Origin: a virus
Virus record (IMG/VR): IMGVR_UViG_3300035665_000174
Coordinates: 1 to 31,087 of that record
Length of the DNA stretch: 31,087 nucleotides
Strand: one strand, 5' to 3'
Both the position numbers and the translations under genes were made by a program. The number at the start of each line of letters is the position of its first letter. Position 1 is the first letter of the stretch. The notes below the pieces were generated by a model, which saw only the letters and a list, made by a program, of their open reading frames with translations, had not been told where the DNA came from and ran no database searches. Shown in pieces: positions 29,516 to 31,087 of this stretch.

Positions 29516-29934
29516 GTTTAGATTACATCAAACATGATGAGCAATTTTATGCCTGTATAAAACTTCTCAATGGAGAAGAAATTATAGGTGAAACCATTGT
29601 CACTATGGATGATGAATCTGAACGTGTCTATATTCAGAATCCAGCTAAAATAGTTACTACTGAAATAAAAAAAGAAAACGTAAAAGGAATGGGATACACA
29701 CTAGTAAAGTGGTACCCATTCTCTGATGAGATTCTTTATATTATTCCTGAAGACAGAATTCTAACTATTGCACCTCTCAGTAGTGAATCATTATTCATGT
29801 ATAAGGTATGGCTGAAGAATGAGAACTTAGAAGAATCTGAAGTCAAAGAAGTTCCATTAAATAAGAACATGGGAAAAGTATCATCTGTCAATGAAGCTAG
29901 AATGCTTTTAGAAGATATCTTTAAGAAACTATAA
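29512..29934 (+). CDS. LSm/Sm-like fold protein, unassigned
   Basis: 140 residues, ATGA overlap with uvsW. Residues 14-50 read like an Sm1 motif (C-I-K-L-L-N-G-E-E-I-I-G-E-T, then Q-N-P-A-K-I), and residues 76-90 like an Sm2 motif (I-L-Y-I-I-P-E-D-R-I-L-T-I-A-P). The rest is a helical, charged tail. If the fold is right, it may form a ring and bind RNA; this is inference. I recall unassigned cyanophage proteins at this position. The sequence gives no catalytic residues. A 6-bp hairpin (GAAACT-ATA-AGTTTC, 29925-29939) spans its stop but has no T run. Confidence 0.65.
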   Translation: MSLDYIKHDEQFYACIKLLNGEEIIGETIVTMDDESERVYIQNPAKIVTTEIKKENVKGMGYTLVKWYPFSDEILYIIPEDRILTIAPLSSESLFMYKVWLKNENLEESEVKEVPLNKNMGKVSSVNEARMLLEDIFKKL

Positions 29935-29991
29935 GTTTCAACCCTCTACAGTGTTGATTATAATTAGTTTATTAGGGCTTGTCAACCCCCC

Positions 29992-30020
29992 TTGACGAAA
30001 GATTGATTTTTCTCTATACT
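29992..30020 (+). promoter_or_regulatory. Sigma70-type promoter before gp55
   Basis: TTGACG and TATACT are separated by exactly 17 bases, and the start point would lie near 30027, giving a leader of about 21 bases. GTCAA and TTGAC around six C (29982-29996) form an inverted repeat covering the -35 box. This is the only host-sigma promoter of good quality in the window. The rest of the 114-base gap holds no gene that I can see. Confidence 0.85.
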
Positions 30021-30048
30021 ACTGAGGTGAAAAAGATTTTTTGTTAAG

Positions 30049-30537
30049 ATGCCCATCACCAGACTACCCATGAAAAAGAAAGAGCATTACGTTGATAACA
30101 AAAAGTTCTTGGAAGCCCTTGTTGTGTACAAGAAAAAAGTTAATGCAGCTAAAGAATTAGAAAAGGCTAGACCTAGAATAGATAATTATCTAGGAGAGTG
30201 CTTCCTAAAAATAGCTACGCACCTATCATATAAACCAAATTTTATTAACTATATGTATAGGGAAGATATGATCTGTGATGGGGTAGAAAATTGTGTGCAG
30301 TATATTGATAATTTTGATCCAGCAAAATCTTCGAATCCCTTTGCATATTTCACTCAAGTTATTTACTATGCTTTCTTAAGGAGAATAAGCAAAGAAAAAA
30401 GACAAATGGAGATAAAGGAAAAGCTTCTAGAAAAATCTGGATTTGATGAAGTTTTTTATGCAGATGATAATTCGGGTTCATACTCTGATATGAATAGTAT
30501 TAAGAATCGAGTAGAAACTAGCATGAGAAATAATTAA
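30049..30537 (+). CDS. gp55: Late transcription sigma factor gp55
   Basis: 162 residues (T4: 185). Segments shared with T4 gp55 include Y-V-D-N-K-K-F (T4: Y-V-N-N-K-E-L), D-M-I-C-D-G-V-E-N (T4: E-M-I-A-D-G-I-E-A), N-F-D (T4: N-F-D) and N-P-F-A-Y-F-T-Q (T4: N-P-H-A-Y-I-T-Q). It binds host RNA polymerase core and recognises the TATAAATA boxes seen here. The ATG at 30070 is an alternative start that would remove seven residues. A GAGG lies at 30024-30027 but 21 bases from the start, at the edge of the predicted transcript, so initiation is unusual. Nuclease gene gp47 follows with one base between. Confidence 0.9.
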   Translation: MPITRLPMKKKEHYVDNKKFLEALVVYKKKVNAAKELEKARPRIDNYLGECFLKIATHLSYKPNFINYMYREDMICDGVENCVQYIDNFDPAKSSNPFAYFTQVIYYAFLRRISKEKRQMEIKEKLLEKSGFDEVFYADDNSGSYSDMNSIKNRVETSMRNN

Positions 30538-30538
30538 T

Positions 30539-31087
30539 ATGAAAGTTCTATTGATTACTGATCAACACTTCGGTGTTAGAAATGACAATACTTCTTATAT
30601 TGATAGATATAGAAAGTATTACGGTAATGTAGTATTACCCTTTATTAAAAAAGAAGGTATCACACATGTTATTTGTTTAGGTGATACTTTTGATCGTCGT
30701 AAATCAATTAACTTCAATTCCTTAGAAGCAGCAAAAGAAATGTGGTTCACTCCATTGGAAGAGCTTGGAGTTACCATGACTATGCTTGTTGGAAATCATG
30801 ATATTTATTTTAAAAATACTCTTTCTGTAAATGCCCCAGAGTTGCTTTTAGGTGAGTATTCCAACATAAATGTTGTTGCAAAACCTAACGTGACTACTAT
30901 TGGGGGTATAGATATATTATGTTTGCCTTGGATTTGTGACGAGAATAGACAAGAGGCATTTGAGCTAATTGACAATACAACGGCAAATGTTTGTATGGGT
31001 CATTTAGAACTTAATGGATTTGAGCCTCTTCCTGGTCATGTCATGGATCATGGTGATGATCCAGAACGATTTAAAAAATTTAAATTG
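30539..31087 (+). CDS. gp47: Recombination endonuclease subunit gp47, 3'-truncated
   Basis: 183 residues are visible; the gene runs past the window end (T4 gp47 has 339). Calcineurin-type phosphoesterase motifs are present in order: D-Q-H-F-G (8-12), G-D-T-F-D-R-R, G-N-H-D and G-H-L-E-L-N-G. With gp46 it forms the Mre11/Rad50-like complex that resects DNA ends to start recombination-driven replication. gp46 is expected downstream. A short hairpin with a TTCG loop (30564-30577) lies over the D-Q-H-F-G codons. Confidence 0.95.
   Translation, partial: MKVLLITDQHFGVRNDNTSYIDRYRKYYGNVVLPFIKKEGITHVICLGDTFDRRKSINFNSLEAAKEMWFTPLEELGVTMTMLVGNHDIYFKNTLSVNAPELLLGEYSNINVVAKPNVTTIGGIDILCLPWICDENRQEAFELIDNTTANVCMGHLELNGFEPLPGHVMDHGDDPERFKKFKL

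Noticed and set aside
29959-29964. TATAAT upstream of the gp55 promoter
   Set aside because: No -35 box, and TG is one base out of place for an extended -10; the TTGACG-17-TATACT promoter downstream is far better.
30564-30577. TTCG hairpin in gp47 as a regulatory element
   Set aside because: Only five base pairs and it covers codons for the conserved D-Q-H-F-G site, so the sequence is constrained by protein; it may be incidental.

Overview
The window is a continuous block of late structural and replication genes from a T4-like (Tevenvirinae-type) myovirus. It is AT-rich and every gene lies on the + strand. The order tail protein - fibre - gp13 - gp14 - gp15 - gp16 - (insert) - gp17 - gp18 - gp19 - gp20 - gp67 - gp21 - gp22 - gp23 - gp3-like - uvsY - uvsW - gp55 - gp47 matches marine T4-like phages of picocyanobacteria (Kyanoviridae type); a pelagiphage of similar layout is the main alternative. 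No host gene or photosynthesis gene is in the window, so the host is an inference. Genes are tightly packed, often with 4-base or short overlaps, and no stretch over 300 bases lacks a gene. The longest gaps are about 114 bases (29935-30048), 83 bases (26990-27072) and 74 bases (25542-25615).

Layout. 1-3801: the 3' part of a very large tail/baseplate-associated protein, then two small coiled-coil proteins ending in an intrinsic terminator. 3831-4349: a 2-oxoglutarate/Fe(II) dioxygenase. 4391-10099: a 1902-residue repetitive fibre with an Mtd-like N-terminus. 10106-13027: neck and tail-completion proteins gp13, gp14, gp15 and small terminase gp16. 13082-16722: a 3.6-kb insert between the two terminase subunits, holding seven small or unassigned genes. 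16725-23576: large terminase, tail sheath, tail tube and portal. 23600-26989: prohead core, protease, scaffold and major capsid protein. 27073-30048: a gp3-like tail completion protein, UvsY, UvsW and an LSm-like protein. 30049-31087: late sigma factor gp55 and the start of recombination nuclease gp47.

How it works together. gp20 starts the prohead, gp67 and gp22 form the core, gp23 the shell, and gp21 cleaves them. gp16/gp17 package DNA, gp13/gp14 make the neck, and gp15, gp3, gp18 and gp19 make the contractile tail. Late promoters of the TATAAATA / CTAAATA type stand before the fibre, gp18, gp20, gp67, gp22, gp23 and gp3. gp55, which would read them, has its own sigma70-type promoter.

The most interesting part is the insert between gp16 and gp17. 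Two of its basic proteins start with sequences nearly matching the capsid-targeting peptide of T4 internal proteins (K-T-Y-x-x-F-I-x-E-A), including a gp21-type cleavage site, and a third matches weakly. They are candidates for proteins packed into the head and injected with the DNA. Other points of interest are beta-domain modules shared between the tail protein, gp14 and gp18; strong hairpins about 25-85 bases inside many genes; and an LSm-like protein between uvsW and gp55.
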